Part shown: one piece after another, positions 10,655-21,800 of the stretch | Layout: every line of letters begins with the position of its first letter | How positions within the stretch are numbered: position 1 is the first letter of the stretch | Source of the DNA: Clonostachys chloroleuca | Taxonomy: Eukaryota > Ascomycota > Sordariomycetes > Hypocreales > Bionectriaceae | Length of the DNA: 64,000 nt | Direction: 5' to 3' | Assembly (NCBI GenBank): GCA_037952775.1 | Contig: JBANAY010000003.1 | Span: 26,846,001-26,910,000 of the forward strand | The notes under the pieces: generated by a model | The model's database searches: none | Told to the model about the DNA's origin: nothing | Seen by the model: only the letters and a program-made list of their open reading frames with translations | Program-made: the position numbers and the translations under genes

Positions 10655-13169
10655 ATGAATGACAAAGCGAACACGGATCCGTTATCGCCGAGGCATCCAA
10701 GAACAACTACGGGTGGTAAAACCGCAAGGCCCAACGCGAGGCGCAGATTCAGGGGTCTGACTTGCGCAAACTGCCGCACAAGAAAGGTACGTAGGCAGAA
10801 GAACCACGGCACCAGTCGCGACAACTTGATGAATTTCTGCTGATGCTAGCTTGCTCGGTCTAGGTTCGTTGTGAAGGGAGCCAGCCAACCTGCAAAACAT
10901 GCCAGGCCTACGGCGACGAGTGCCGCTACGACAAGGCTCCGCCGCTCTCTCAGCTCCTTGCCATGGCCCAGCGACTCCAAGAGGCCGAAAAGCAGCTGGC
11001 GGAGATGCGCTCCGGCAGAGAATCAACCCCAGCATCCGAAAGCGGCGGTGGTGCGACCACAGACCAAGGGTTCCAGCCGGTCGTCATTCCAGCCCATCCT
11101 GCGGTTGGGACGGTCGGACATTTGAGCCCGACTCGCCCGCCCGCAACAAACTCGACACATCATCCCTCTCCTTTGGACACGGGCGCTGGAAACACGGCTT
11201 TTCAATCTTCCAGCGATATTGCAAGCCACACGAAGCAAACGCCAGCAACCCGCGATACCCGGACCATGCCCCAGGACTCAGCATTGACAGACGTCAGTGT
11301 CGACGAGCACGGCGAGATTTGCTACTATGGCCCAACCTCTGCCGTGCACGATCCGCCGCAACTAGACTCGCCACTATCGCTGGCCACATCGGCTACATAT
11401 CCGAATGTGGCCTCCAAGGCCGACGCGCGATCCGCCGTGGCCGCGTTTGCCAGGGAATCTGCCACTTGGGAGGGCTTTGCTTTGGGTAATGCCTCGCTAG
11501 AGACCGGCATCCCTCGTTCGGTGCTGGCAAAACTACTCCATGTACACTGGGCCTGGGTCTCTCCCATGTTTACTTGGGTATACCGGCCGGCATTTGTGAG
11601 TAAGTGGCTGATCTCGGGAAGACGCCAGAAGGGAGACATTGTCTGTGCAATCGGCTGACGATGTGTATCCGTGGATAGGAGATATGGCTACTGGAGGGCG
11701 TTACTATTCCGAATTCCTCCTTACCGTCATCTGCTCACACGCTGCCAAATACCAGGATGGCGAATACGCCGACATGCTGCTTGCCCGGGCTCGTCGCCTC
11801 CTAGGTAACGCAATTCAGGAGCCGAGCTCGATCCCCACGGTGCAGGCCCTCCTACAGCTAAGTGCCAGAGACCTTGCCCAGGGATCCATCTCCAGAGCCT
11901 GGGTGTATAGCGGCATCGCCTTTCGCATGGCCAGCGACCTGGGGCTTCAACATAGCGGGCCGGATCTGAGAGGCATGGGAGCAATTGATCTCGAAGTTCG
12001 GCGCAGGCTCTTCTGGAGTTGCTATTTTTGGGACAAGTAAGCCCCTGCAGTACTTGCTTCAACATTGTCTTGCTCAAGCTGACCATCATCGCCAGAGCTA
12101 CCAGTCTGTATGCCGGTCGGTTGCCTGCTGTCACTGAAGTCCTCCATCCTGACACGCTCGATCTCCGTACGTGTTGTGCTGTCTGCTTGAGTCTCTCTAG
12201 CTGACTGTTTCCTCAGTGGATGATTCCACCGATTTAGATATATGGTCGCCATATTATGGGAACTCTCTCAATCTCACCAAGTTTACGCAAAATCAGTACC
12301 CGCCCATGCGTAACTATGCAGTGTCGGCTTTCGTCAACTCGTGCAAGCTTTCCATGATCATCCACGACATCATAGTTCAGCTTTACTATCGCCGGAATCG
12401 AACCAATACCGAAGAAACAATTAAGGACATCAAGTCACGTCTCGATTCATGGCGAGAAAATTCACCACGCCACCTCAAGTACGACCCGGATCATCTTCCG
12501 ACCATCTGTCCACCACCACATATTATATCCCAAAAGTAAGGGTTTCCCGAGGCCATTATTCTACATTGGATCTCGCTTATATGAACAAACAGCCTTCTCT
12601 ACTTTACGACTGTAATATTGACTCACCGACCATTTTGGTCTATCCCATCCTACTACAAGGTTTGCATCAGCGCTTCACAAAGCATTGAAGCACTTGTACT
12701 CTTACTCGAGTCAACGTTTGGGTTGGAGAACATCACCTACCTGATGGGTTACTGCATCTACACTGGCGCATCCGCCATTTTGGAAGATGCCAAACGCAAT
12801 AAAGGACCTGCGAGCCAAACGCTGAAAACATATCTCCGTGCGCTCAATGCGGGAATGAAAACCTGCCCGCTCTTGGAACGCAGCCTGCAAATTATTGTCA
12901 AGGGACTCAACCGATACCCATCTAGCAGTAGTATGAACCTCTCGGGCCATTCTCAGTCCCAAGGCGTGGCAGAGGTGGACTTCCACATCAACGCCGCTAC
13001 CGCGAATAGCTACATTCCCGCATTTCCTTATCTTGGGCCGGACATGTCTATGGACTTTTGCGGGAGTTCCTATCTAGGCAATCAGAATCCAGACTCCATG
13101 TCGATGCTTGATTGCTTCCCCGAGATGCAAACGGACTTTGGTGAGCTGTTATATACACATGTGGACTAG
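10655..13169 (+). CDS. Zn2Cys6 transcription factor with fungal-specific domain, likely cluster activator
   Basis: The spliced product is 730 residues from six exons (10655-10786, 10864-11599, 11679-12036, 12096-12166, 12217-12535, 12593-13169; 2193 nt). The binuclear zinc cluster is split by intron 1 and reads C-x2-C-x6-C-x6-C-x2-C-x6-C near residues 36-65 (CANCRTRKVRC, then CKTCQAYGDEC). A short coiled-coil-like segment follows (QRLQEAEKQLAEM), the usual dimer element. The middle domain carries family marks: DMATGGRYYSEF, LFWSCYFWDKATSLYAGRLP and LTHRPFW. The end is acidic and aromatic, like an activation region. It lies inside the lactone-enzyme cluster, divergent from the CMD-like gene; inverted CGG sites in four cluster promoters suit such a dimer. 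Confidence 0.92.
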
Positions 13170-13581
13170 AATTGGATTTTGCAAACCTCAAAGTTGCGTC
13201 GAATAAATGAAAAATGGCAGACGAAATGAGTAATGATGCTTTATTCTGTCCCTGGATGTTTAGCAGGAGCTCTATCTTACTTTGTAAATCCATCACCGTG
13301 ATATGATCTTCAGATCATCCCTACCATTAGTGAATTCGGGATCTTCTATTGCCATACTTAAAGAAATAGTCACATGTTTGATGCTGATGTCCTATGTTGA
13401 ATACTCTCTTGATGTACAAAATGAGTGGCCATAATCACTGAGAGTAGAGCTAATAAATCAGCACCATCGACACGTGTATAATGGCGCGATCCAGCTTTGT
13501 GCCCTTTGCCACACCATTCACCCATATGTTTAAGCCTCCTCATCTCCACTGCCGTCTTTCCACGCCTTTTGTGGACTAGCC
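13170..13581. other. Intergenic region
   Basis: This is the 3' flank of the Zn2Cys6 gene and of the convergent broken gene at 13582. I see no gene in it. Confidence 0.5.
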
Positions 13582-14094
13582 TCATGGCGACCAGTTGTAC
13601 AGCCAGGAGCCTTCTTCAGCATTCTTCTCGCAACATGACCATATGAAGCCCCCGGGGTATTCCTTTCGCGCCCAGTCAGAGTCTATAGTGCCATGGATAT
13701 TCTCATCATGGTCCGCCCAAAAGTCGTTGTCATCATCCACTTCCATCTCGCCTGCTCAGGTCAGTCATACGTTCCAGACAGCCAGAATCCCACAGGAGAG
13801 GGGTAGGAGCAAGAGAAAAAGCACGGTAGACTAACCCGGGTGGTACGAGCAAGCGCCAATGTGATTCTCATCCTTGTAAAAGGGGATTTCACATTAAACA
13901 CAGACGGCCAACTCCTCAGTGGCCTTTCGCTTGTTGCCGGGTGCTTCGGCAGCGGCCTTCTCCATTTTGGCCAACGCGTCGAGACGTGCAAGGGTGAGTT
14001 TCTCCACCTCGCTATCCTTGCACAGAAATGCGAGGGTCGCCTTGACGTGGTGTGCGGGAGCGCTCAGAATACGGTCTTGGCATGTTGAGCCCAT
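13582..14094 (-). pseudogene. Conserved small fungal protein gene with an internal TAA stop
   Basis: The minus strand encodes a small protein of a conserved fungal unknown type. It has a helical N-terminal part (VKATLAFLCKDSEVEKL, KRKATEELAVC), a Cys/His part (C-x-x-P-F-x(5)-H-I-G-A-C-S-Y-H-P-G), and an acidic C-terminus with the DHDENIHGTID and GFIWSCC motifs. An intron with GTTAGT donor and CAG acceptor joins PG to EMEVDDD in frame. The reading frame is stopped by TAA at 13896-13894, just after AVCV, where relatives have a residue before a conserved Cys-Glu. Translation after this codon is open and clearly conserved. A Gln codon CAA changed to TAA by C-to-T would explain it. It may be a recent null allele or a sequence error. 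Confidence 0.65.
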
Positions 14095-14670
14095 CGCGAT
14101 TGCTCCTTACGTTGGTCGACAAATTTATCTGAATCTCAGGTAATGTAGGAACGGATGCAGGGGAAATAACCATGTCGCATCTCCTGTGGAACCCATGGAA
14201 ATGAGGCTTCATTCGCCCTCACGTCATAGGAAAAAGAAACGTGGCTCCTCATAATTGTATGCTACCCTAGATAAAGGCCCACGGTCTAATTAGCCATGTG
14301 ATTGCTCTTCGTTAATGTATTGAAGCTAGAAGCAAAGTCAAGTGAATGAGGTGACTAGAGACTATCAAGATGTAGGCCCGTATTCTCATATGGGCCTTTT
14401 TGCGGTACACAATCGACCTTGATATAAGTACTCTTTCTAGGGTTTCTACTTCACAGTGGACAACGCAGCCGAGCAGTTTATAACTAACCAAGATGAACAG
14501 TAAAGATATTATTACTTAAGGTTCATTTACCAGTGTGCTCTGGGTAGAGCTGATCTCGGCATATGCTATCTCGGAAGAGATGACTTCTTAAAAAAAGGTT
14601 CGCAGATGGAATTGGGCATTGCTACATAAGTTTGAATGGTTGTGCATTGAGTAATCACTACATCAGCTTG
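14095..14670. other. Intergenic region with a strong hairpin
   Basis: No gene is visible between the broken small gene and the alpha/beta hydrolase. A stem-loop followed by a T run lies at 14374-14402 and is listed separately. Confidence 0.5.
14374..14402 (+). other. Ten-base-pair hairpin followed by T tract
   Basis: AGGCCCGTAT (14374-14383) pairs with ATATGGGCCT (14388-14397), with one G-T wobble, over a TCTC loop, and is followed by TTTTT. It looks like a bacterial intrinsic terminator but lies in nuclear fungal DNA between two genes. Function is unknown; it may be chance or a Pol III-type or 3'-end structure. Confidence 0.3.
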
Positions 14671-15744
14671 CTAGATGCGGTGGGATCTCTGCACAACAGC
14701 ATACTTTTTAACCATCTTCAAAATAGCTTCCTCAGTCTCTTTGGGGCTCGTTGCATTCAGGAAGTGGCCGCCACCTTCAACAAAAGTTATCGTAGCCTCA
14801 GGCGAGGATGTGAATAGCTTGATGTGCTCGTTTGGAACAATCTTGCCATACACCGGGTCGTCGGGGCCCTAAAAGCGAGTTAGTCTCCAGGCAGAAATGT
14901 GAATGCGTTCAAGTTGGGTTGAAAGAGATTCACCTGAAGCCAATACACCGGGCATTTGACATCTCCAAGACGCGTGAGGAGCCCATCACGGTGGCAGAGA
15001 TTAAGAGTGGCCATGCGGACCTTCTTTCGGCCGTTATCACCACTATACACGCTTTTGATTGTCTCATTCCAAAAAGCCAGTGTCTCAGGACTGGCAGCTC
15101 CGGAGAATCCGAGCATTGAAACGCTCTGTGCCAAAGCCTCATCGACTACGAAATCAGGGGTGGGCTCAGTACTCGTCCAAGAATCAATGAAGCCTTGGAG
15201 TGATGTCTTGGGATCCCAACATCCCTTTTCACGTGAGGCACCCGACTCGTAGTCCATGGATGTACCCAAGGGTAGGAGGCCGAGGATCTAAGGTGGCGTT
15301 GGACGTGTCAACAAGTCTCATTCACCAAACTAAACTGGGAAGGCGCATGTTTCAATGAGAGAATGGCTGGGAACTTACCCTTTCTGGAGCGAGCAGTGCC
15401 ATACGGACGACCATCCAGCCTCCCTGGCTAGTACCGAGAGCAAATGCCTTGTTGATCTTCAGGGCATCCATGACCTGGAGCGCCATAATGGCGGTGTCCC
15501 AATAAGTGAAGTGCTCGGAGGGGCAGCTTGTCGCCCCATGGCCAAGGGGCTCAATCGCCAGGAGATTCAAGGCGTCGGTGAGAGCCTTGCTGTTGAATTG
15601 GGACTCGAAGAGGGCGGACGTAGTGCACATGGAGTTGATCAGTACCAATGTTGGTTTCCTTGGGTCGACGGCGCCACCTGACAAGCGGTAGCCTGCAGTG
15701 ATTCCTCCCAAATGAGGAACTTTGATAGTAGTAGTGGCAGCCAT
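14671..15744 (-). CDS. Alpha/beta hydrolase, 3-oxoadipate enol-lactonase-like
   Basis: The spliced product is 305 residues from three exons (15744-15379, 15287-14934, 14868-14671; 918 nt). It has the alpha/beta-hydrolase fold with nucleophile elbow GTSQGGW (Ser near residue 107), the acid-loop region GPDDPVYG and the catalytic His in EGGGHFLN. The oxyanion area PTLVLINSM and the EPLGHGATSCP strand match enol-lactonase-type hydrolases such as PcaD, which open muconolactone-derived enol-lactones to 3-oxoadipate. I chose the ATG at 15744 (MAATTTIKVPHLGG) because upstream frame is repeat-derived. It closes the right side of the lactone-enzyme cluster, which favours a catabolic role over esterase duty. 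Its promoter has a near match to the CGG-N7-CCG element (last triplet CGA) at 16004-16016. Confidence 0.82.
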
Positions 15745-15780
15745 GGTGAAAGGGACTTGGTGTGTTTGAGGGTACCAAGA

Positions 15781-15920
15781 GAGGAAATCAGAAAGTATGG
15801 AAGAAAACCCAATTCTTGGGGGGTAAGATAGCTCAGGTACTTTGGAACAAGAGAGAAAAGCAGAAAGAATGGAAGAAAACTCAGACTGGGGGGGTAACAC
15901 AGCTTAGGCACTTTGAAATA
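15781..15920. repeat. Imperfect tandem duplication, about 70 bp, two copies
   Basis: Positions 15781-15850 and 15851-15920 align over their length. Both contain GCAGAAAG-like then ATGGAAGAAAAC, a G6-7 run, GGTAA and TAGGCAC/CAGGTAC followed by TTTG. The duplication lies 37-176 bp before the start codon of the alpha/beta hydrolase, so it would change that gene's 5' leader or promoter. Confidence 0.7.
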
Positions 15921-16560
15921 ACGCACGTAGCACATGCATCTTTTAAACTTGTTGGTAGTAAGTCTGTGAAAGTCCTGATTCACATTCTTGGCAGAGAGCG
16001 TCTCGGCGTTAGGCGACTGGCTAGGTAGTGACGAAAGTGGGCAGTGCTGCATCTCGGCTGCATGTCTCATGTCTGCAGCTTACAGTGGAGTAAGGTATGT
16101 TGCGATCATCATTGCAGGTAGTGTTCCATGGGCCATTAACGCCACCGTTAAAGGATCCTTATAACCACCGTCAATAACTGGCGTAGGAATCTTGAAGCCG
16201 CTAAACCATGAAGGGTATATTGTCTGCCCACAGATTCTCGCGTAGGACTGAGGCACTGCCCTTACTACATGCATCTTCTAACAATTTCGCTCCTAATCAT
16301 ACCAGCGCAGCACTAGTCATGCAGCCGTCCAATTCGGGTTATATACGGCGGCGTTGGAATAGCCCGAGTTCCATTGCATGCTTTCATGGGTCTCAGTTGC
16401 ATTAACTTGTTGGCTGTTGGCTGCCTTCCGTCTCCCCTAGCTTCAATACTACCCATTTGGGGTACCAGAGCCTCCAGATCCGATCAAGCTGGACGCAACC
16501 TTGGGGACTTCTGGTCTTGGTCCACCGGGGTCAGCCCATTCTGGTCAGCTGGCCGTCGAC

Positions 16561-16625
16561 CTACCAACGGGATCTACCAACGGGACCTACCAACGGGACC
16601 TACCAACAGGACCTACCAACGGGCT
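16561..16625 (+). repeat. 13-bp minisatellite, five units
   Basis: Five head-to-tail copies of CTACCAACGGGAC-type units (65 bp) with single-base changes in units 1, 4 and 5. The tract lies in non-coding DNA. Confidence 0.85.
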
Positions 16626-17257
16626 GCCTCTCGAGTCATGGCACTTCCACTACTCCTTTGACTAAGCCATCACGCTGGAGCTTTGTTTCTTCTTTCTCTT
16701 TTTGCCTGTAGTCTGACTTGTGCAGAAATCTCACTCACGCGATTACGTATGAAATATTATACAACAACGCTGCACATTCTCAAGCCTTCAATTTTGAAGC
16801 TTTTCAAGGCCGCCAATTATGTCTAAGAGCCAATTGATGATTCTGTTTCTTGATTCATTTTGAGGCCGCACAAACGTCACGCAATAAGAGTTGAACGCTG
16901 CCAAATACACTGTGGTCTCTATGTCATTTGATTCCCAAAGGGGTAATATGGAGCGAGCTATACCTAGACAAAAGAATGTAACGCGTTGGCTTGAACAAAA
17001 TGTTGGCGGATCGTTTTCACTCCAGACAATTAGTTCGTCACTAGTAAAACACTAGTAAAATGGTGTTGTTGGCCCTTAGAAACCCGGGAATGGTAAATCA
17101 CTGCGATGCTAAGAGAAGGGGAGCATATTTGGGTTTCTTATGCTAAGCTCCTAAGAACGTATAAGACAGCAAACCAGCGCAATGAGGTTTGTGTGAACAA
17201 GATCAAGCCGTCAGTGAATCTGGACTGAAAATTGTTCCCGCACTGTTTTTCTTTGAA

Positions 17258-18630
17258 ATGGAGGGCGAAGATGTAGACCCCTCAACATCCAAACTTCCAG
17301 GATTGCCGGGCTTTCATCCATACAACATCCAGCCATGGACATTGGGGACCTTGATCTCTGTTACTCTCCTGGCCTTCTTATCTGTGGCTCTCCGGCTCGC
17401 GGCTCGACGTCTGAAAAAACAGAGCCTGTGGTGGGATGACTGGATGATTATGTTTTCCATGGTATAGTGCACCGTTTTTATTTATTTGCCAACGATTCTA
17501 CCCATCGTCTAACTTATGGATCAGGCCTGGTATATGGTTTGCATCGGGTGTGCTTTTACTATGAACGCCCAGGGAATGGGCATCCATGCTGACTTGGTCA
17601 ACCCAAGCAAAATAGTCCTTGTGGCCAAGTGGCTCGTCGCCGCCGAAGTTTTCTACGCCTGGAACCTGGGCTGGACCAAGCTGGCTGTTCTCCTCATGTA
17701 TTACAGAGTATTCCGCATCCCATTCTTCAAACGGATGACCTGGATCATCGGGTCTTTTGTCATAGCCTGGGTTATCTGCGTGACATTCCTGTTCATATTC
17801 ATCTGTGTCCCGGTTGAAAAACTTTGGTACCCTGACGTCCCCGGGCGCTGCATCGATCAAGTAGGAACCTGGATTGCCAACGCAGCGTCAACCCTTCTGA
17901 CAGACTTGTTAATCCTCTTACTACCCATCCGGCAAATTTGGGTGCTCCAACTCAGAAGCACAGCCAAGATAGGCCTGACATTGGCATTTGGCCTTGGATT
18001 TTTGTATGTTGACTCGTCTCAGCCCCAGACACATTTTTTTCCATTTGAGAGAGGAAAGTTACTGATAGAATATGATTTAAAAGCGTCATCTTCGCATCTG
18101 CCTACCGCACGAGCGTTCTTTTCACGTATAGCAATCTTGACCCGACCTACACTCTCGCCCCTACGGTCGGATGGACATTCATCGAGATGTCCGCAGGCAT
18201 CGTCTCAGCAAACCTGCCCACTCTTCTTCCCGTTATTGTCTATTTAGGAGGTCTAATTGGCATACAAGCCGCCCGATTTAATAATTCTGGTACTGGCTCT
18301 CGATCTCAAGAGCTTAATTCCTACAAGAGCGGCCGATTCGATGATAGAAATCGCGGCACTGTGAACACAGGCGCCCCGAATAGCAGAAATACGTTTGATA
18401 GACTGTCAGATGAAGCGGTCTCACTTTCTGAGGATTCGGTAGCAGGGCCACCATCTGGAGTACCACGACGAGATGTGTCCGATGCTGAGTATTTGGAGAA
18501 CATACAAGGGCACCAAAACAAAACGATAAGTTATGCGGGAAAAGGTACAGTGATGGACGAACACGCCGATGACTTTCCACTCAATGGAATTCGAGTTAAA
18601 AAAGAATTCTCCTGCGACTCTAAATATTAG
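17258..18630 (+). CDS. Pth11-like rhodopsin-domain seven-helix membrane protein
   Basis: The spliced product is 409 residues from exons 17258-17461, 17525-18003 and 18084-18630 (1230 nt). About seven hydrophobic helices span residues 25-290, with the fungal rhodopsin-domain marks WWDDWMI, YYRVF and the C-terminal SAGIVSANLPTLLPV. The last 120 residues are a polar, Ser-rich cytosolic tail. There is no CFEM domain at the N-terminus. Members are plasma-membrane, GPCR-like sensors linked to surface or host recognition. I chose the ATG at 17258 (MEGEDVDPS) over 17189, whose extension lacks family likeness. It flanks the catabolic cluster; a sensing link is possible but not shown. Confidence 0.88.
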
Positions 18631-19931
18631 AAATTTCCGGGGAGGGTCAAGTATAGCACATAGCACTGGGATATCTTCGGTATCAATTACCTACATCACG
18701 AATGCGGTGAGGATTTGACATTTTATACCGAATAATATCTGAAAAAGAAATACGTCCATGATTAAGCTACCGTAGCTCGTTATCCGTAACATTTTGCTCC
18801 CTGATGAGTGTAGACTCTAGGAAATCCTCTAATATCAGCCCAAACGTCAGCATTGAGCCTCAGTAGCTTCGTTTTGCTCCGATCATGTAATCTAGGGGTA
18901 GTATGTAATCCACGCTATCAAAGCGAATCTACATTAGAAAGGGCGGATGAGGCGGTATGACTTGGCAGCTCCACACAATGAATATCGTATTAACTATCAA
19001 CTGGTATCCATGGTAAGGGAGTAAGAAGTGGGCTGAGCTGTGGCGACTGGCGCGACATCTGTGAGGATACTTCACATCATTGCATCTTCCCATTCGAGTA
19101 ATAGTGCGGTAAAAAAGAGCGTTGATCACAACTTAATCCCTAGATCCCTAACGGAAAAAGAGCTTGATTAAATCCCAGTACTCTGGTTGGGATATGCAGA
19201 TGCACAAAAGCCGAGGTTGCTTCGCCGATCTTCACCCATGCGGCATTTCCGTCAAATGTTGGAATATCAACCAGGTAACTACTGCTTAAAGATGACAGGT
19301 AAAAAAGCGCCAGATTCAATTTTATGAAATACCCAGCCTCAAATAAAAATTCTCTCAGAACCGCAGGTTTTGTCGGCCTGGTTACCCTCTTTGCTCCCAT
19401 TGAGTCGGGTCTGGTAGGTGAAGATGAAGATGCTCGTAGACTCTGTCTCCATCAACGTTAACTCACGCTACACTGAAAACGTGCCACTGGTGGAGAATGA
19501 TATGTCACAGCATGGACAGGTAGGGCCGATTTTGAGGCCTGCATCACATGGTCATGAACGCGGGGAACGTTATTTCAGGGTGGGATTGACAATATAGCCT
19601 ATTATCTGCCGCAAACGGCATTGGTCATGTATTGAGCCACCAGCCATATAACTGGCTTTGGTCACCGAGATTTAGCCATCGACGGCCCAAACCAGAGCTA
19701 GATCCCATCACCATCCTTCCTCATGGTGGAGATTAATGAGGACATCGTCCAGTTTCGCGGCCGTAATGCGGAGCTCGTCGTGAGTAGTGGGGAGAGCAGG
19801 CAGGTTTTAGTTGCAATAGCCATTATCTCCTCTTTGGCTTGTGCGTGTATATAAATCTTAAGGAAAATGTTTGCTCTGAGGACAGTTGTTCTCTCAACAT
19901 AGTTCCCGGCTAAGCATTTCCATACTACAAA
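18631..19931. promoter_or_regulatory. Intergenic region and GH3 promoter
   Basis: No gene is supported. The right end is the promoter of the GH3 gene, with a clear TATATAA element near 19847-19855, about 80 bp before the start codon. Confidence 0.5.
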
Positions 19932-21800
19932 ATGTTGCCTTTTGCAGTTGTTCTAGGCGCAGCTTTCCTGCCGTACTCGGCATGTTCTGCCTCTGAGGCA
20001 CAAGACAGTTTGTTTGATGCCAGATCACAAGCTACACCATTGCCACCGTACCGAAATGCTTCTATCTGTGTCGATAACAGAGTGGAGGATCTTCTTCAGC
20101 GAATGACTGTAGAAGAAAAGGCCGGCCAGATGTTTCAGAACAGTTTGCAGATGGGAGAGAACTATACTCTCTTCCCCGGCTCTTCTGCAGCAAATGGAAC
20201 TGATGTTGTTGTCGTAGAGAAATTGATGACACACTTCAACTTCGGCGGCTTGGTTGAGGACGCCAAAAAGTTTGCTCAATGGCATAACCTTCTTCAAAAG
20301 AAGGCTCTTGATACGCGTCTCGGAATACCAATCACTTTAACTACGGATCCACGTCATCACTATTCAACGGCACGTGGAGCTACAGTTGGTGCAGGGCAAT
20401 TCTCTCTATGGCCCGACACTCTTGGATTTGCAGCTCTTCGAGACTCGGAGCTTGTATATAAATTCGCAGACATTGCTCGTCAAGAGTACATCAGCGTTGG
20501 TTTCCGTGGTGCTCTGCATCCACAGGTTGATCTGGCAACTGAGCCTCGATGGGCACGAATTTATGGAACTTGGGGCGAAGATGCTCACTTGACAAGTAAT
20601 CTTATCAGCGCCTACATCAAAGGATTCCAGGGAAAGAAAATTGGACGCAGTTCGGTCACGACTGTGACCAAACACTTCCCAGGAGGCGGGCCGATGGAAA
20701 ACGGCGAAGACTCTCACTTCCCAACCAGCAAGAACGAGACGTATCCAGGGAACAACTTTGACTATCATCTTCTTCCCTTCAAAGCCGCATTAGCTGCTGG
20801 TGCAAGACAGATCATGCCTTATTATTCTAGGCCTATCAACACCCAATTTGAAGAGGTCGGATTCAGCTTCAACAGACAGATTGTCACCGAGCTTTTGCGG
20901 GGCAAGCTTGGATTTGACGGCATTGTTGTGACCGACTGGGGACTTATCACGGATGGCGAGCTGGGTGGCCATGACTTCCCGGCGCGCGCTTGGGGAATGG
21001 AAGACAAAAGCGAGTTGGAGCGGGCCGCGAAGATTCTTGATGCCGGGTGTGATCAATTTGGCGGCGAAACACGCACCGAGTTACTGATCCAGCTCGTCCG
21101 TGAGGGTGTGATCCCTGAGTCACGACTTGATATTTCTGTCAGGAAGCTCCTCAAAGAGAAATTTCTTCTTGGTCTTTTTGATAATCCTTTCGTCAATCCA
21201 GAAGATGCTGAAGAAGTCACTGGAAATGTTGAATTCAAAAACCTCGGCAAGGAGATTCAACGCCGTTCATATACCTTGCTCAGTAACCGCGATAGAATTT
21301 TGCCTCTCCGCAACTTCGGGGACAAGATTAAGGTATATACCGAGGGATTGAACCTTACGGAGCTTCAAGATGAGCGCCTTGTCGGCGTTGACTCAGTCAA
21401 TGATGCGGATGTTGCACTTCTTCGCCTCGCGTCTCCATATGACCCACGCAATGGCACCTTGGATGCTGTGTTTGGTTTTAGAGGCGGGACCCTCGAATAC
21501 TCTGACAGTGAAAAGGCCAGGCAAGCGGCCATCTATGCTACTGTTCCAACCATTGTTGACATCTACGTTAATCGTCCTGTTGCTGTCCCCGAGGTTATAG
21601 AACAGGCAGCAGCTGTGTTGGCAAGTTTTGGAAGCGCAGACGAGGCATTCGTGGATGTGCTGTTCGGCGATGCGAAGCCGGAAGGCAAACTACCCTTTGA
21701 TCTGCCAAGATCTAATGCTGCGGTTGAAGCACAAATGGAGGATGTTCCTTTTGACACCGTCAATCCTGTTTTCAGATTTGGGCATGGCTTGAGTTACTAA
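19932..21800 (+). CDS. Secreted glycoside hydrolase family 3 enzyme, beta-glucosidase-like
   Basis: An intronless gene of 622 residues. It begins with a signal peptide (MLPFAVVLGAAFLPYSACSA), so the product is extracellular. The GH3 N-terminal barrel shows GIPITLTTDPRHHYS, the KHFPGGG motif near residues 247-253 and the nucleophile Asp in VVTDWG near residue 335. The GH3 C-terminal domain follows, ending in FGHGLSY. No fibronectin-III domain is present, and the length is shorter than typical 750-860-residue beta-glucosidases. Beta-glucosidase or beta-xylosidase activity on plant glycans or glycosides is likely; the exact sugar is not readable. A good TATA box stands upstream. Confidence 0.93.
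   Translation: MLPFAVVLGAAFLPYSACSASEAQDSLFDARSQATPLPPYRNASICVDNRVEDLLQRMTVEEKAGQMFQNSLQMGENYTLFPGSSAANGTDVVVVEKLMTHFNFGGLVEDAKKFAQWHNLLQKKALDTRLGIPITLTTDPRHHYSTARGATVGAGQFSLWPDTLGFAALRDSELVYKFADIARQEYISVGFRGALHPQVDLATEPRWARIYGTWGEDAHLTSNLISAYIKGFQGKKIGRSSVTTVTKHFPGGGPMENGEDSHFPTSKNETYPGNNFDYHLLPFKAALAAGARQIMPYYSRPINTQFEEVGFSFNRQIVTELLRGKLGFDGIVVTDWGLITDGELGGHDFPARAWGMEDKSELERAAKILDAGCDQFGGETRTELLIQLVREGVIPESRLDISVRKLLKEKFLLGLFDNPFVNPEDAEEVTGNVEFKNLGKEIQRRSYTLLSNRDRILPLRNFGDKIKVYTEGLNLTELQDERLVGVDSVNDADVALLRLASPYDPRNGTLDAVFGFRGGTLEYSDSEKARQAAIYATVPTIVDIYVNRPVAVPEVIEQAAAVLASFGSADEAFVDVLFGDAKPEGKLPFDLPRSNAAVEAQMEDVPFDTVNPVFRFGHGLSY

Larger units (their letters stand above)
15745..17257. other. 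Intergenic region with two repeat tracts
   Basis: This is the leader and promoter of the alpha/beta hydrolase on the left and of the Pth11-like gene on the right. It holds an imperfect 70-bp tandem duplication at 15781-15920 and a 13-bp minisatellite at 16561-16625. No gene is supported. Confidence 0.5.

Noticed and set aside
10899..11489. An overlapping frame within the Zn2Cys6 gene
   Set aside because: The other frame carries the zinc cluster and regulator domain and splices cleanly.
16374..16711. Open frames with YQRDLPTGPTN-like repeats
   Set aside because: The peptide repeat only reflects the 13-bp minisatellite; no gene structure surrounds it.
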